64,000 bases of DNA from Azorinus chamasolen. Its lineage: Eukaryota; Mollusca; Bivalvia; Cardiida; Solecurtidae. Location: the NCBI GenBank assembly GCA_963576725.1, contig OY755242.1:5994240-6058239 (forward strand), written 5' to 3'. The first letter of the stretch is position 1. Each line of letters starts with the position of its first letter. Both the position numbers and the translations under genes were made by a program. This document shows positions 1 through 10,235 of this stretch, piece after piece. The notes under the pieces were generated by a model that made no database searches, was not told where the DNA came from, and saw nothing but the letters and a program-made list of their open reading frames with translations.

Positions 1-416
1 TTATTTAATACCCTTCATCCTTAGATCGACCAACTTCTCAATCGTTTCCAATGACCTTTCTACATGTATATTATTTTGACCTACCTGGAACTTCATGTTG
101 TCAAGCTCTGTCACGCCTTTTCAGCAGGGTCGAGATTTACATACAGGACCACATGGTTTGTCATCTTGTCCTGAAAAATAAACACATGTTTTCTGAATAG
201 GGGTCGTGCGGGAAAATACAATATTTATTTCTATGAAATCTAAAGGTGTCCGAAGAATAATGTTAAACCCGAACATCGACATATTTCGGCATAGTCCGTA
301 GTATGTAGTCCGAAAATTGCCGAAATTTACTAATGCAAGACTACAGAAATGCAGAAAGCTCCCATAGGACCGTGCTGCACAACCTCCTCCATGCCTATTG
401 AAGCCGCCACCTTCCT
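1..416. other. No gene seen; one degenerate hairpin relic
   Basis: AT-rich sequence without convincing coding potential. Around 345-372 a stretch reading GCAGAAAGCTCCCATAGGA matches half of the palindromic core of family B elements, so part of this is an eroded B copy. Nothing else recognised. Confidence 0.5.
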
Positions 417-602
417 TTAACTCTTTCCCTCATAGTGGCGCCTTTTGACGCCTACGTAAAAGTCACAATAGGAGCAAAATTTAATGCTCTATTTATCAAA
501 AAGGCAATTCTAAAATATGCCTTTTCTCTAGCAAATGCTCCTTTTGGGTAAATTTGTTCAAAGAGGTAGGATCTACAATTAGCTCATAAGGTAATGGGTT
601 AA
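417..602 (+). mobile_element. H-family MITE, core-damaged
   Basis: Starts TTAACTCTTTCCCTCAT and ends GGTAATGGGTTAA, matching the two ends of the full-length H copy at 50948. The internal palindrome is reduced to AGGAGCAAA plus TGCTCTATTTATC. Flanked by TTAA on both sides, as expected for a piggyBac-type insertion. Confidence 0.8.
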
Positions 603-1126
603 GGCACAGAACAAGCCATCTTTTGGAATTCACGTTAAAGGTGTTTTACTGTATACAGGTTTTATTTCTTCGATTTATGTATAAATTGAGCTACGCCATA
701 ACAATACTTTGAGGAATCTATACAAAGTTAAATTGTCAGAATTGAATATAGTTCGAGTGACAAAATATTGAAAAGGATCAAAACTCGTTATATAGATCTA
801 ACAGTACCAGCGAAAATACAATTTCCAAACACATTTCATGCATACAAACACTGAGAGTCAATGATGCTTATATTAGTTTTGATCAGTTACTGAGCAAAAA
901 CTCCAATGGTTCCGCCTCGATTATTGTAATAAAAAAAGTAAATCGGATATTGGTTTTCAAAACTCGTCATACATATTTCTGTTCAGATAAACAGGGTGCA
1001 GTATGATTTTCCACACATCAAAAAGTCAGTTTGATACCGCTCTAAAGTAACGTTATAAATAACAAAAGACATAATATGACCACGCCCCCATGATGTTGAC
1101 CGTTCAACCTATTTATGTCGCAAAGG
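603..1126. other. No gene seen
   Basis: No reading frame or repeat of note. A 16-base piece at about 640-655 (GGTGTTTTACTGTATA) looks like the right end of a lost B element. Confidence 0.5.
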
Positions 1127-1186
1127 TACCCAGACCAGAGGGGTCGTGAAGGGGCACTCTGATCTAGGTCTGCACTGTTTGCTGGT
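1127..1186. mobile_element. Relic of A/L-type palindromic core
   Basis: The arms CCCAGACCAGAGGGGTC and CTCTGATCTAGGTCTGCAC, followed by TGTTTGC, match the stem of A/L elements. Ends are not recognisable. Confidence 0.5.
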
Positions 1187-1349
1187 CCCATCGATGTCAA
1201 TGACTTATACCAGTAACTATTTTGTTTGCTGTGCCCCCTCAAAATGAAAAGTGGATTGGTTCCTAAATAGGATCTGGACGGAACTTCTTTATATAATATG
1301 GGAATAACTGAGTTACTAAAACTATCTGCTGAGCGTGATCTGGCATGCA

Positions 1350-1598
1350 TTGACCTCTTTCCCGTTGAATTTTCTTGTAAGATATAATGATATCAGGAAT
1401 ATCGGATTATTTCTAATAATGACGCATGAGCTGAGATTTGCTTCCCAAAGAAAAAACTGTGGAATCATATCTATAATACAACTGAAGCAAACAGATCAGA
1501 CATTGATCAGAATGCTCCTATACGAGTCGTCGGATTTATGTCTACTCTCTTTGCAAATGTGTGATTTTCAGAAGCGTTCCTATGAAGGAAGGGGTTAA
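1350..1598 (+). mobile_element. A-family MITE, diverged
   Basis: Contains the A order of blocks: ACCTCTTTCCCG start, ATCATATCTATAATAC, GCAAACAGATCAGAC stem, second stem arm, then a GAAGGAAGGGGTTAA end. Stem arms are mismatched at several positions, so this is an old copy. Confidence 0.75.
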
Positions 1599-1748
1599 TT
1601 AACAAGCACTTTGGATCAATAATTCAAATTATCTAATACCATGCAGTAGTTTCATACAAAAACAAATAACTTGAAAGGATCAGAAGTGAGTTGAAATTGA
1701 AAGAAATCGGAGCTTAAGCATACATTATACTGACAGCAAAATAACGAT

Positions 1749-2160
1749 CAACCCTTTCCAGAGGTCCAGATAAGATGCGTAGATTAAACTATTTTTATTT
1801 CTCCACCAACCCATACGTTGTGACCCCTCTTCAGAATCGTCTCGAAGAGTCGATTCTAAAGATTGGTCACAACATAGGGGTTGGTGAAAAATGACGCTTT
1901 TTTTGTATTTGAGTACGCATCGTTATCTGTAGCTCTGTCTTTCACTGTCAGTTATTCATGTAACAAATAATAATATCGTGAATATGTATGAGATGATGTT
2001 TTTATAACGCCATGTGAATACATTAACTTTTGGAATTGATAGAAACCGTAGAATCTGATTTATTATAATGTCATAACCAAACAGACGAGATCCTGATCAG
2101 ACGTTTCCTATAGGAGATGTCTGATATGGATTTTCCCGGTTTGCACATACGTAAACCTGA
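1749..2160 (+). mobile_element. A-family MITE interrupted near its left end
   Basis: Left terminus CAACCCTTTC at 1749 is followed directly by an I element (1759-1937). After it comes the normal A interior: GTTATTCATGTAAC, ATCGTGAATATG, GTAGAATCTGAT, then the stem GATCCTGATCAGACG with centre TTCCTATAGGAGA. The right TTAA end is not clear. Confidence 0.6.
1759..1937 (+). mobile_element. I-family MITE, near full length
   Basis: Terminal inverted repeats CAGAGGTCCAGATAAGATG (left) and CATCGTTATCTGTAGCTCTG (right). The inner palindrome at about 1806-1884 pairs CCAACCCATACGTTGTGACC with GGTCACAACATAGGGGTTGG. About 178 bp. It sits inside an A element. Confidence 0.85.
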
Positions 2161-2205
2161 GCAAAATGTTCTCGACAAAATGTTCGGTCTTGGTTAATTT
2201 TTGTA

Positions 2206-2206
2206 C

Positions 2207-2247
<41 letters not shown>

Positions 2248-2260
2248 GGGGGGGGGGGTT
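2206..2260 (+). repeat. (TG)n microsatellite followed by a G run
   Basis: About 18 TG repeats run into a stretch of about 14 G. A simple repeat, likely length-polymorphic and a possible Z-DNA or G-quadruplex former. Confidence 0.95.
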
Positions 2261-2289
2261 AATGCCTTCACAAATTAACCAGAGTGTCA

Positions 2290-2562
2290 ATCACTTTGGA
2301 CCCGTATGCGACGTCGACTTATTCGGCGTCTAATATTGAACCAACCATTTTGAAAAGCGTAACTAATCCTCTCCCACTCTTCTTCAAGGTTAACTCTTAT
2401 TCTGCCAAAATAATGCTTGCCAGATCCTGATTTGTTTCAATTACTATCACTTGAGATTCGCTCAAATTTTTTGCGAAACTAGTGTCCGAATGTAAAACAG
2501 TTTTGATCCTGATGAGATGCTGATTTACTCGGCCTCTCATCAGGATCCAAATTGTTTGCAGA
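2290..2562. mobile_element. Two K-type hairpin relics
   Basis: At 2497-2562 the stem TTTTGATCCTGATGAGATGC pairs with CTCATCAGGATCCAAATTG, followed by TTTGCA. At 2290-2336 a half copy (CTTTGGACCCGTATGCGACG, then TCGGCGTCTAAT) is more decayed. Confidence 0.6.
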
Positions 2563-2831
2563 TGACATATCGTAATTAGCAGTGTGAGAATTAAACGAAC
2601 AAAGTGTAAGTAGTGTTCGGTATTCTGACAAATCGTGTTAATGCCTAGACATGGCAGCCAGACAAGATTCGGTGTTTAATGAAAACATTCCCGACAACAG
2701 ATCAATTCTGTAGTATAACGCTTTTAATGGCATTCGTTAGAAATGTCTGTGAAAATCGATACAGTTCCTATTTCAAGATCTTCAATCAACAAAACACTCA
2801 AGGAATCTAACAGAAATTTCTCCTCTGTGTA

Positions 2832-3024
2832 CAGTACAAGCCCGCTAAAACGTCCACCAAAAATATGTCTTAAAGTGCTAATGGTAGCTTATTGCAGGAC
2901 GAAATATATGCAGAAAGCTTCTACCAGGAACCTTCTGCATTACTTTCGCATTGCCTTAAACAACGACCTGTTTTCAAAGACATATGTTTACTCACAAAGT
3001 GATCGCTTTAGAGGGATTTTACCG
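2832..3024 (+). mobile_element. B-family MITE, diverged
   Basis: TA-CAGTACAAGCCCGCTAAA at left and GAGGGATTTTACCG-TA at right. The interior shows AATGGTAGCTTATTGCAGGA and the stem GCAGAAAGCTTC...GAACCTTCTGC. TA on both sides is compatible with a pogo/Tc1-type target duplication. Confidence 0.75.
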
Positions 3025-3124
3025 TAGGTCGGTTTCCAGAAATGTAGCCAGAAATGGCTTTTAGTCACACAATGGTGCGATTTGTTTTAGCCTTTAACAT
3101 GCCGTGACCGGGTTTATTATCAGC

Positions 3125-3395
3125 GGTGCAAGCAGATCGAATCCGAATGAACGTCACGTGACACGGTATCTCATCAGGATCCAAGCTGTTTACTATTTTT
3201 GAGCGGAGTTTCGAATAGTAATTGACAAAAAGTGGAACAGTAAAGTACTTGTATTCATGTAATTATTGTAATATATATTTAACTCGTAAACTTGTACTAC
3301 GTAAGCCCAGTCTGATGTGCAGTTTTAAACAACTTGATTTTATATCAGGATCTAAACTGTTTGACAATTGGTCAGTACTGTTTCAAAAGATTGGG
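3125..3395. mobile_element. K-type hairpin relics
   Basis: CTCATCAGGATCCAAGCTGTT at 3171-3191 and ATCAGGATCTAAACTGTTTG at 3344-3363 are right arms of K elements. The second is followed by the K tail TTGGTCAGTACTGTTTC. Left arms are missing or scrambled. Confidence 0.55.
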
Positions 3396-3554
3396 CGAAA
3401 TAACTGCAACAGACTGGCGTTAGGTACAGGCTGAAACCTGCAACAGTTTACTGATAAGATATCTAAATGCAAGCGTAGATTAGCAGTACACCTTTGGCAT
3501 TATAATATAGACATTTGGAGATAATTGGAGTAAACTAGTATACGCAAAACAATA

Positions 3555-3754
3555 GGACTTTACTCCATAAAACGCCTTTCTACGATTTTGCAAATGGAGT
3601 AGATCCAGCACAGACGGTTCCTATATGCACCGTCTGACCAGGGTTCGCCCTGTTTGCCTATGAACCTGCCATGGCTAAAATTCGATGTAATGTGCCATAA
3701 TTAATAGTACGATGGCTCTATCTCTTACATGAATAGTCATGGGGTAAAGGGTAA
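3555..3754 (-). mobile_element. A-family MITE
   Basis: Reads GGACTTTACTCCATAAAACG on the plus strand and ends ATGGGGTAAAGGGTAA. The stem is CAGACGGTTCC...ACCGTCTGACC. Orientation is opposite to the copy at 31673. Confidence 0.75.
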
Positions 3755-3776
3755 GGGGGTCTGTGATATTCTATGT

Positions 3777-3815
3777 AACCAGTTTGGATCCAGATGAGAC
3801 GCCGAGTAACTCAGA
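3777..3815. mobile_element. K stem fragment
   Basis: AGTTTGGATCCAGATGAGAC followed by GCCGAGTAACTC is a clean left arm of a K/D hairpin. The right arm is absent. Confidence 0.6.
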
Positions 3816-4059
3816 ATCAGACTCCTGACTGTTTTATTCTTTGTATATCACTATACAAAGAAATTAAAGTAACACCAATTCTAAAACTTGAAGCAGACAA
3901 GGGTGTGTTCATCAGACGACAAAGCTGGCACTGAAAGCATTAATCGCAAGAGTCTGGTTAACATGTTTACAATGCCATGTACTTGTAGCGAGGAAAGCTT
4001 AGAGTGTCTGTCACTTGTATCATCTGTACACGTATGTAACTGATCCACTTAAGTCGTTG

Positions 4060-4400
4060 CTGTTGTAATTGTTGAACAGAAAACTGTAGAAACCGCCTGA
4101 AGAGGGTCTGGTCTGTTTTCGTTTGAAATAATAATAGATCTGGGTCCATGCTTATAAAACTTTTAGTTGAGTCTGAGTTCGTTCTCAAGTTTTTGATTGG
4201 TCAGATTTGAGCCTTTGGCTCAAATCTGACCAATCAAAAGCTTGAGAACTCAAATCTGACCAATCAAAAGCTTGAGAACAAACTCAGACTCAACTAAAAC
4301 GCTTTATAAGCATGGACCCAGCTGATTTCACAGTTTCTGGCAATACCAAACATCCTGCGTACTTATGCCATTACAAAACAAATCAGGAAATAGAATTAAT
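4060..4400 (-). mobile_element. A-family MITE carrying an E element
   Basis: A-type blocks lie on both sides of the E element at 4143-4318: GGTCTGGTCTGTTTTCG and TAATAGATCTG before it, then GATTTCACAGTTTCTGGC and CCAAACATCCTG after. The palindrome core is partly lost. Confidence 0.6.
4143..4318 (+). mobile_element. E-family fold-back element
   Basis: Long inverted arms: GGTCCATGCTTATAAAAC...GTCTGAGTTCGTTCTCAAG pairs with CTTGAGAACAAACTCAGAC...TTTATAAGCATGGACC. The right arm holds a 30-bp direct duplication of the CAAATCTGACCAATCAAAAG segment. No coding capacity. Confidence 0.85.
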
Positions 4401-4519
4401 ATCCAAAATTGCATTACCTCTTACATGTATATGGGTTAAACCTGATATGTTGCAATCTCTATATTGATCCAATTAATTTTAACATTTGGGAAAGTGTTGT
4501 TTGGGTGGCAAGCTGTTCC

Positions 4520-4580
4520 GTTCATGATGTAACGCTGAGTTACTCGACGTCTCGTTTAGACCCAACGTGTCTGCATACGA
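4520..4580. mobile_element. K hairpin fragment
   Basis: GTAACGCTGAGTTACTCGAC followed by GTCTCGTTTAGACCCAACG is a mutated K stem and loop. Confidence 0.45.
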
Positions 4581-4611
4581 CAGTCAGGTGGCACTTAGCA
4601 GGCGAGTAAGT

Positions 4612-4726
4612 TCATAAGCAAACAGAGAAGACCCTGATCAGATGACTCCCATAGGAGTCGTCTGATCAGGATATACTCTGTTTGCAAAGGCGTAGAAAGA
4701 CGTATTATGGAGGAAATGTTTAAGAA
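4612..4726 (+). mobile_element. A-family core and right end
   Basis: A near-perfect stem: GCAAACAGAGAAGACCCTG, GATCAGATGACTCCC, then the complementary arm ending CTCTGTTTGCAAAGGCG. The right flank AGAAAGACGTATTATGGAG is the A right end. The left half of the element is missing. Confidence 0.75.
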
Positions 4727-4746
4727 ACCTACGGCCTTCGAAATTA

Positions 4747-4830
4747 TTTTGATCCAGCCGAAAAGTCGAGTAGCTCGGCATCTAATCCGGGTCAAAGTCG
4801 TTTTACACTTGGTCATTAGTGTCTCGGACA
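4747..4830. mobile_element. K hairpin with tail
   Basis: TTTGATCCAGCCGAAAAGTC, GTAGCTCGGCATCTAATCC and the tail CACTTGGTCATTAGTGTCTC follow the K order (stem, stem, GGTCAATAGTTTCTC-like tail), all mutated. Confidence 0.5.
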
Positions 4831-5196
4831 GCTTGAATGAATCAAACGTACATGAGGTACTTTGCAGACAGCAGAATAATGTTGAGATATGAAATAAAAT
4901 TTAATGTCATGAACATAGCTAGAAGTGATACAGAGCTGAAGCTCGAGATGTTTATTTTAAGAAGTTCCATCATCAGATACACGTGATTAGATTAGATAAT
5001 CGTGTTTCTAACAAACAAGACTAAATTTCTATGAAGAAAGCGTTTTTTAATATGTCTCATACGTGAAACCATTCCTAAAATAATATAAAGACTATTTTAT
5101 GAAGATTTCCAAGAACAACTTATATCGTAATATGTATTTTTAGATCTATAATAACGGTTGAAATCGACACTCGTCTTTTCTTTTTCATAAAGAATA
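4831..5196. other. No gene seen
   Basis: AT-rich sequence with no supported reading frame and no repeat family that I recognise. Confidence 0.5.
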
Positions 5197-5198
5197 TA

Positions 5199-5402
5199 CA
5201 GTAAAACCTCTCTAAACCGGACTTCTATATGAGAAGAATTTGGATACTTTTAGGCAGGTGGCTGCCTAATGCAGGGTGAAAGTGATGCAGAAAGCTCCTA
5301 TGGGAGCTTTCTGCATCAGTTTCACCCTGCATTAAGCTGCCACCTGTACCCAAGACCGATATCTATATTAAATTTAACATCCGGTTTAGAGAGGTTTTAC
5401 TG
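5199..5402 (+). mobile_element. B-family MITE, full length
   Basis: TA target duplication, CAGTAAAACCTCTCTAAACC at left and GGTTTAGAGAGGTTTTACTG at right. The 204-bp element folds into a long hairpin: AATGCAGGGTGAAAGTGATG with its complement, centred on CTCCTATGGGAG. A reference copy for the family, close to pogo/Tc1 elements in its ends. Confidence 0.92.
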
Positions 5403-5441
5403 TATATTATTGCGACATCACGACCACATACGGAACCAGTC

Positions 5442-5515
5442 GAAACAGAAACGAGTAGTCACGATTTAACCTAAAAACGAAACAGCAACGAGTAGTCACG
5501 ATTTAACCTAAAAAC
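5442..5515 (+). repeat. 37-bp tandem duplication
   Basis: GAAACAG(A/C)AACGAGTAGTC plus following bases to CTAAAAAC occurs twice in a row with one mismatch. Confidence 0.9.
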
Positions 5516-5525
5516 AGAATGTTCA

Positions 5526-5616
5526 TGGAGCTTTCTGCATAACGTGTGTCCGACATCAAGCTACTACCTGCATTAGCTATCCGAAATCTCACCCACTATT
5601 GGTAGTCGCTGGAGAG
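5526..5616 (+). mobile_element. B-family right-half fragment
   Basis: GGAGCTTTCTGCATAACG, then CTACTACCTGCATTAG-like bases, matches the right half of a B element. The left half is absent. Confidence 0.55.
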
Positions 5617-5631
5617 AGATGTTAACCCTTC

Positions 5632-5845
5632 GTGATTATTAATGTAAAAATAATGACGTCACGAATATTAATTAGGGTAACTGTTTTAATAACACACGTA
5701 CACGGGAAGTTCTGGTATTGGTAGAAACTGTAGAATCATGGCTATATTATAGCATTAAGCAAACAACAGACCCTGATCAGACGGCTCATATAGGAGCCGT
5801 CTGATCTGGGTATACTCTGTTTGCAGAGGCGTGGAAAGGTTTTAA
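5632..5845 (+). mobile_element. A-family MITE with perfect core
   Basis: TTAACCCTTCGTGATTATTAA at left and GGCGTGGAAAGGTTTTAA at right. The core at 5759-5823 pairs CCCTGATCAGACGGCTC with GAGCCGTCTGATCTGGG. The interior holds GTAGAAACTGTAGAATCATG as in other A copies. Confidence 0.85.
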
Positions 5846-6021
5846 TATATTAGGATGATGTAAATGAGTTTGGATGAACATCCCAGCACACACTAATGCT
5901 TTAGACGGGACAAGCTAAAGAGCCAGGGGATCCAAGCAGAGTCCTTCTGTATTCGAGAAACCAACCCACTATGGCGTCATTCGACACTGAATGGCAGAAT
6001 GCGGATCCAGTTCAATTATGT

Positions 6022-6226
6022 ACAGTATAACCTGGCTTAAGAGACCATTTACAAAATGTTTAAATATTGGTATTTTAGGCAGGTGGTGGCTTAATGCAAG
6101 TCGAAATAATGCAGTAAGCTCGTATTTGATCGCTCTGTGCTACTTTTGCCACGTATCAAGCAACCAGCTGAATTTTAAATACACTTTTGTTCCATAAATG
6201 AATGGTCGCTTAAGTGTCGCTTTAGT
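6022..6226 (+). mobile_element. B-family MITE, diverged subtype
   Basis: Begins TA-CAGTATAACCTGGCTTAAG and contains GGCAGGTGGTGGCTTAATGC. The stem is degraded and the right end is GTCGCTTTAG-TA. Confidence 0.65.
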
Positions 6227-6291
6227 ATCTTTTTATGGCTGTTTTGCAAGGAGTATTTTACCTACGTGACTTATGGCAAATGACTTGTGAA

Positions 6292-6355
6292 GCAAATAGT
6301 GTGGAGAAAGTATCCCTTAATGGTTCATCTGGTCTGTGTCTACGCTGCTTGCATG
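6292..6355. mobile_element. A core relic
   Basis: AAGCAAATAGTGTGGAGAAAG, then TCATCTGGTCTGTGTCTACG and CTGCTTGC, keeps the outer stem bases of A with a mutated centre. Confidence 0.45.
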
Positions 6356-6377
6356 TGTTCCTAATAATGGATTCAAG

Positions 6378-6485
6378 GTAGGCGGGCGGCTGCTTAATGC
6401 AGGGTGAAAGTCATTAAGCTGTCACATATCTTAAAGATCGATAATGATACGCATTTGAGTGTTCGTATAATCGAGATTCTACTGT
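6378..6485 (+). mobile_element. B-family MITE with its palindrome excised
   Basis: GGCGGCTGCTTAATGCAGGG, then TGAAAGTCA joins straight to TTAAGCTGTCAC, so the central hairpin is missing while both sides remain. The right end GATTCTACTG-TA is present. Confidence 0.7.
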
Positions 6486-6496
6486 ATATCATTCCA

Positions 6497-6827
6497 CAAG
6501 CAAACAGAAGTCTCCTTATGAGTCTCTCACGTCTTTGTCTACTTTGTTTGCAAAGGCGACAAACAGAGAGTCTTTCTGGTTAAACAGACAGCAAATCATC
6601 TATTTCTGGGTTTTTGAAATGCCAGTGTCGACTGCATAACAGGAATTTGCCGTGAAATGAGGAGCTTTTCTATGACATTAGCGAGTTAGTGAATTATTTA
6701 TCACAAATGCCATTTGTATCAGCGCATCATGATACTAGTGTGGTGGTACTTTGGCTTGAAGCCACTTAGAATCTCTCGTATCACTTTAGGCGTTCCATCA
6801 TTCAAATAACCCTCTACAACAATGGTA
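6497..6827. other. A core relic, then unassigned sequence
   Basis: 6497-6563 holds a decayed A stem (AAGCAAACAGAAGTCTCC...CTACTTTGTTTGCAAAGGCG). The next 260 bases show nothing I can assign. Confidence 0.5.
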
Positions 6828-6829
6828 TA

Positions 6830-7034
6830 CAGTAAAAACCTCTCTTAACCGGCAGTTACATTTAGTATGAATATCGGTCTTTGAGACAGGTGGCAGCTTA
6901 ATGCAGGGTGAAAGTCATGCAGAAAGCTCCTAGAGGAGCTTTCTGCATGACTTTCACCCTGCATTAAGCAGCCACCTGCCTAAAAGTATCTAAATTATTA
7001 TCTACTAGAATTCCGGTTAAGAGAGGTTATACTG
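6830..7034 (+). mobile_element. B-family MITE, full length and nearly intact
   Basis: 205 bp between TA dinucleotides. CAGTAAAAACCTCTCTTAACC pairs with GGTTAAGAGAGGTTATACTG. The stem from GACAGGTGGCAGCTTAATGC to its complement GCATTAAGCAGCCACCTG has very few mismatches, centred on CTCCTAGAGGAG. One of the youngest copies here. Confidence 0.93.
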
Positions 7035-7052
7035 TACTATCTACCGGCATGC

Positions 7053-7238
7053 CGCAGAACCTACCCATAGCGGTCATTCATTTATTGAGCATACAAGCGT
7101 CTTCAAACGTAGGTGATTGCTTAATGCAGGGCAAACAAAATACAGAAAGTATTACTTTTGACATGTATTAGCCACCACATGCGTTACAACCCCATAATCA
7201 GATCACTTTTTGTTGACCGCTTAAAACAGGGTTTACTG
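7053..7238 (+). mobile_element. B-family MITE, second subtype, decayed
   Basis: Has GCGGTCATTCATTTATTGAG, GTAGGTGATTGCTTAATGC and the right end ACAGGGTTTACTG-TA. It belongs with the 27480 subtype rather than with 5199. Confidence 0.65.
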
Positions 7239-7239
7239 T

Positions 7240-7563
7240 ACCGTGTAAACACTTATGACCAAGATTATGTTGTATGCCATATATGGCTAGTTTAGCCACT
7301 GATCTGATTGTTAATCTTGAACTTGCTGAGTGAAATTTCGTAAAAAAAAGAAAGTGTGCTAGTTTCGAGTTCAATACAGACTTCAGTTTCAAAGACGTAC
7401 ACGTGTCATACAGTCTGCACCCCTATGAGACGCGGTGTTACTCCATATTGTTTGTAATAGTAAATGCGTGAACCATGGATCAACTATTTAAACCCCTTGA
7501 GTCCCATTTTATCTAAAGCGAGATCATCCAAATTGACGGTGGCGGGATTTCACAAAGAAAGAA
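7240..7563. other. No gene seen
   Basis: No supported frame. A short K-like piece (CCCTATGAGACGCGGTGTTAC) lies near 7421. Otherwise unassigned. Confidence 0.5.
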
Positions 7564-7706
7564 CAGAGGTCCATATAAGTAGCGTGGATTTAAACATTTT
7601 CAGCAATAGCTCCTTTATTTCTCGAAAAGACGATTCTAAAGACTAGTCACAGTAGAGGGTTTGGTGTAGAAATGACGATTTTAGTAGTTGGGTACGCACC
7701 TCACAA
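7564..7706 (+). mobile_element. I-family MITE, partial
   Basis: CAGAGGTCCATATAAGTAGCG at left, TAGCTCCTTTATTTCTCG, then only one arm of the inner hairpin (GACGATTCTAAAGACTAGTC). The right end GTACGCACC is decayed. Confidence 0.7.
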
Positions 7707-7728
7707 TCCACTGGCATCCATGTATTCA

Positions 7729-7772
7729 GGAGCCCTCTGGTCTGGGCCCAGATGGTTGCCTATGTCTCATAG
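7729..7772. mobile_element. A/L core right arm
   Basis: GGAGCCCTCTGGTCTGGGCC followed by CAGATGGTTGCC is one arm of an L/A stem. Confidence 0.5.
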
Positions 7773-7802
7773 ATCTATGGAATCGCGGAAGTGAGCTCGT
7801 TA

Positions 7803-8016
7803 CAGTAAACCCCGACTAAATCGGGCGTTAACTTTAGTATAAATATCGGTCTTTGAGTCAGGTGACATCTTAATGCAGGGTGAACGTCATGCAGAAAGCT
7901 CCTCTAGTAGCTTTCTGTGTGACTTTCACCCTGCATTAAGTAACCTAGAGGAGACATCTGCCTAAAAGTATCGAAAGTCTTCTCTACTAGAATTCCGGTT
8001 TAGAGTGTTATTACTG
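7803..8016 (+). mobile_element. B-family MITE
   Basis: TA-flanked; CAGTAAACCCCGACTAAATC at left, GGTTTAGAGTGTTATTACTG at right. The stem is AATGCAGGGTGAACGTCATG and complement. An 11-base insertion (CCTAGAGGAGA) interrupts the right arm. Confidence 0.85.
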
Positions 8017-8021
8017 TACTC

Positions 8022-8236
8022 CGTGAAGACGCCTTTTGACGTCTTTGGAAACAGGGTAGATATAGGTCGGGTGGTTCCTGTAGGGGTTTTGCTTATAAAA
8101 TAGTATAGATCTGCCATGACAATCATTGCTTGTGATCATACATCATCAAGTTAACTAAGTTAAGATCAAGTTAATATACATGATGTTATTATTTCTAATA
8201 TGAATATTCATGAAGGAAATGTTTTAAAGGGTTAAT
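8022..8236 (-). mobile_element. A-family MITE, degenerate core
   Basis: GACGCCTTTTGACGTCTTTGG at left (A right end reversed) and GAATATTCATGAAGGAAATG to AAAGGGTTAA at right. The central stem is no longer self-complementary. Confidence 0.7.
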
Positions 8237-8381
8237 CTTCACGACACCGAGCCGGTCTAGTTTTTCATCAGCTTTAGTCCTGAACTAGCCATAAATACAA
8301 CAGTCATTTCAGTCAACAAGGAATTATTACTTTATACATGTAGTTAACCATTCTCGGACTATTAACCACCTGACCCGCATT

Positions 8382-8950
8382 TGCAAACAGTTTGGATCTA
8401 GATAACAAACAACGCGACGTCTGATTATGGTCCCAACTGTTTGACACTCTGTCAATAGTTTCCTAAAATCTTGATCACAAATTCAAGGTGACATTATTTT
8501 TCACGTTAGCCTAATCCTGTCGATCGAAACTTTACCGCCATTTGCAAACAGCTTGCATCCAGATTTAACACCGATTAACTCAGTGAATCCAATATGCCAA
8601 GGTGTCTGAGACTGTGTCAATTGTTTCTCAAAAAAGCTTAAACGAATCCCAAGTAAGTGAATTTTGTTTCATGTCAGAATTTGAGTAGAGATTAGTTTTT
8701 CGGCACGATAAGGGTTAAGCCAGTAGCTTAATGGATCGGCGAGACTGACATGGATTAAGTTAGTAGAACCCAGCTAATCGTGTATTTACTAACATTTTCA
8801 AACAGACTGGGCGGAGATGTGACGCCGCGTATGTTGGACTCTCACCAGGATCCAAACTATTTGACACACGTTTAGGATTCAGAAATTTATTGAAATCTTG
8901 AACGAATAAGAAGCAAACTATTGCAGCAAATCTGAGAAGATATTGTTTTA
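8382..8950. mobile_element. Three degenerate K elements in a row
   Basis: Each has CATTTGCAAACAG or TTTTCAAACAG, a GGATCC-like stem, and the tail CACT(C/G)TGTCAATAGTTTC or close. Units lie at about 8382-8495, 8538-8640 and 8800-8950. Stem arms no longer pair well. Confidence 0.6.
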
Positions 8951-9914
8951 CAGCATGATGAAAAAGTATTATCTTGAAAGAAATAATGGTTGTAATTCAG
9001 TGAAAGCTTTGATCGGACACCGAGTCTCGGGCATGTCGTCTGAACGACTAATTATGAACTGTTTGTATAACTCTTAGAAATTCTTTTTCTGGCTGGTAAT
9101 ATGTATATTTGTAATCTAAAAACAAACTTTGTCAATATTTATATTTCTGACTCCATAAGTCCTATTTTAGCGTAACATAATCATCATTCCATTATTCCAC
9201 TATTCGAATATGGTTTATGTTCACGGATTCATGGGATGTAATTGGCAATATTATTGGGAAATTCTATTTATTATCCAACTCGATATGGCTACATTTCTGA
9301 TCACTTAAATAACAAACATGTGTCTTATCGGGATCAAAACTATTTGAAATACACTTGTATGTTTTTAAAATAACTACAAATATAGATTATACTAGTATTT
9401 GATATAACAATACAGGCTGCATCAAATCCTTGTGAATGATGAATTTTCATCATGGATCCGTCCAAAGTGGAATGGTTATTGTTTGAAAAGTTGTTCATGT
9501 AGTATGAAAGGGTATACACTGAGAGACACATCTGCATTCCAAACAGTGCAGAACCTGATTTGGAGCTACACTGTTTGTAAATAACAACATACACGCGTCC
9601 CTCATTAAAAGGGTTATAGCGGTTGAAATCTGCTTAGCAGGTTAAAGCTTACGTGAAATCTACACAGAAGATTGCGAAATCACCAAATACGTAGCTATGT
9701 AATCCCAAAAGGAATATAACTCAAGTAAATAGACCAGACTGTCAGTCTGCATGGATCATTATGAAAAAGAATGAACCTTTATTGTCAATCAAGACAGCAA
9801 TTTGGGCGCTGGATATTATCCAGAATCATATGGTAATGAAATATTGTATGGAATGGTTGTACGTGTGATATATCAGCTAATTAAATGAGCCACATCGGAA
9901 ATCATATAAACCTG
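8951..9914. other. Mostly unassigned, two hairpin scraps
   Basis: Only a K arm at 9319-9350 (TGTCTTATCGGGATCAAAAC) and an A/L core at 9540-9592 (CAAACAGTGCAGAACCTGATT...ACTGTTTG) are recognisable. A 84-codon frame on the minus strand here is not supported by any motif. Confidence 0.5.
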
Positions 9915-10124
9915 ATTAAAGTTTTACTTCATAACGCTTTTTCAAACAGAGTAGACCCAGATCAGACAAATCGATGTAGGAGCTGTCTCGATAGGATTTG
10001 TTATGTTTTTTATGGAATTATCTAGATTTTATTCTACTATGTCTGCAGCTAACCAATTCTTGTATTCATGTGCCATGATAAAAGTGCACCTAGTTAATAT
10101 TTATTCATGAGGAAAAGGGCTAAC
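9915..10124 (-). mobile_element. A-family MITE
   Basis: ATTAAAGTTTTACTTCATAAC at left and TTCATGAGGAAAAGGGCTAA at right. The core keeps CAAACAGAGTAGACCCAGAT but the second arm is mutated. Confidence 0.7.
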
Positions 10125-10235
10125 TCCGTTCTTACAAAGGATAATATTATTTACAGTTGCCGTTTTATTTTTAACTGTTTGAACACATTGAGAGCAATAT
10201 CGGGTACCTTTAGATCCTTGATAAATCCCGCCTTT

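Noticed and set aside
1042..1350. 102-codon minus-strand frame
   Set aside because: It crosses an A/L hairpin relic, and similar peptides (such as SADLDQ) appear wherever that stem is translated.
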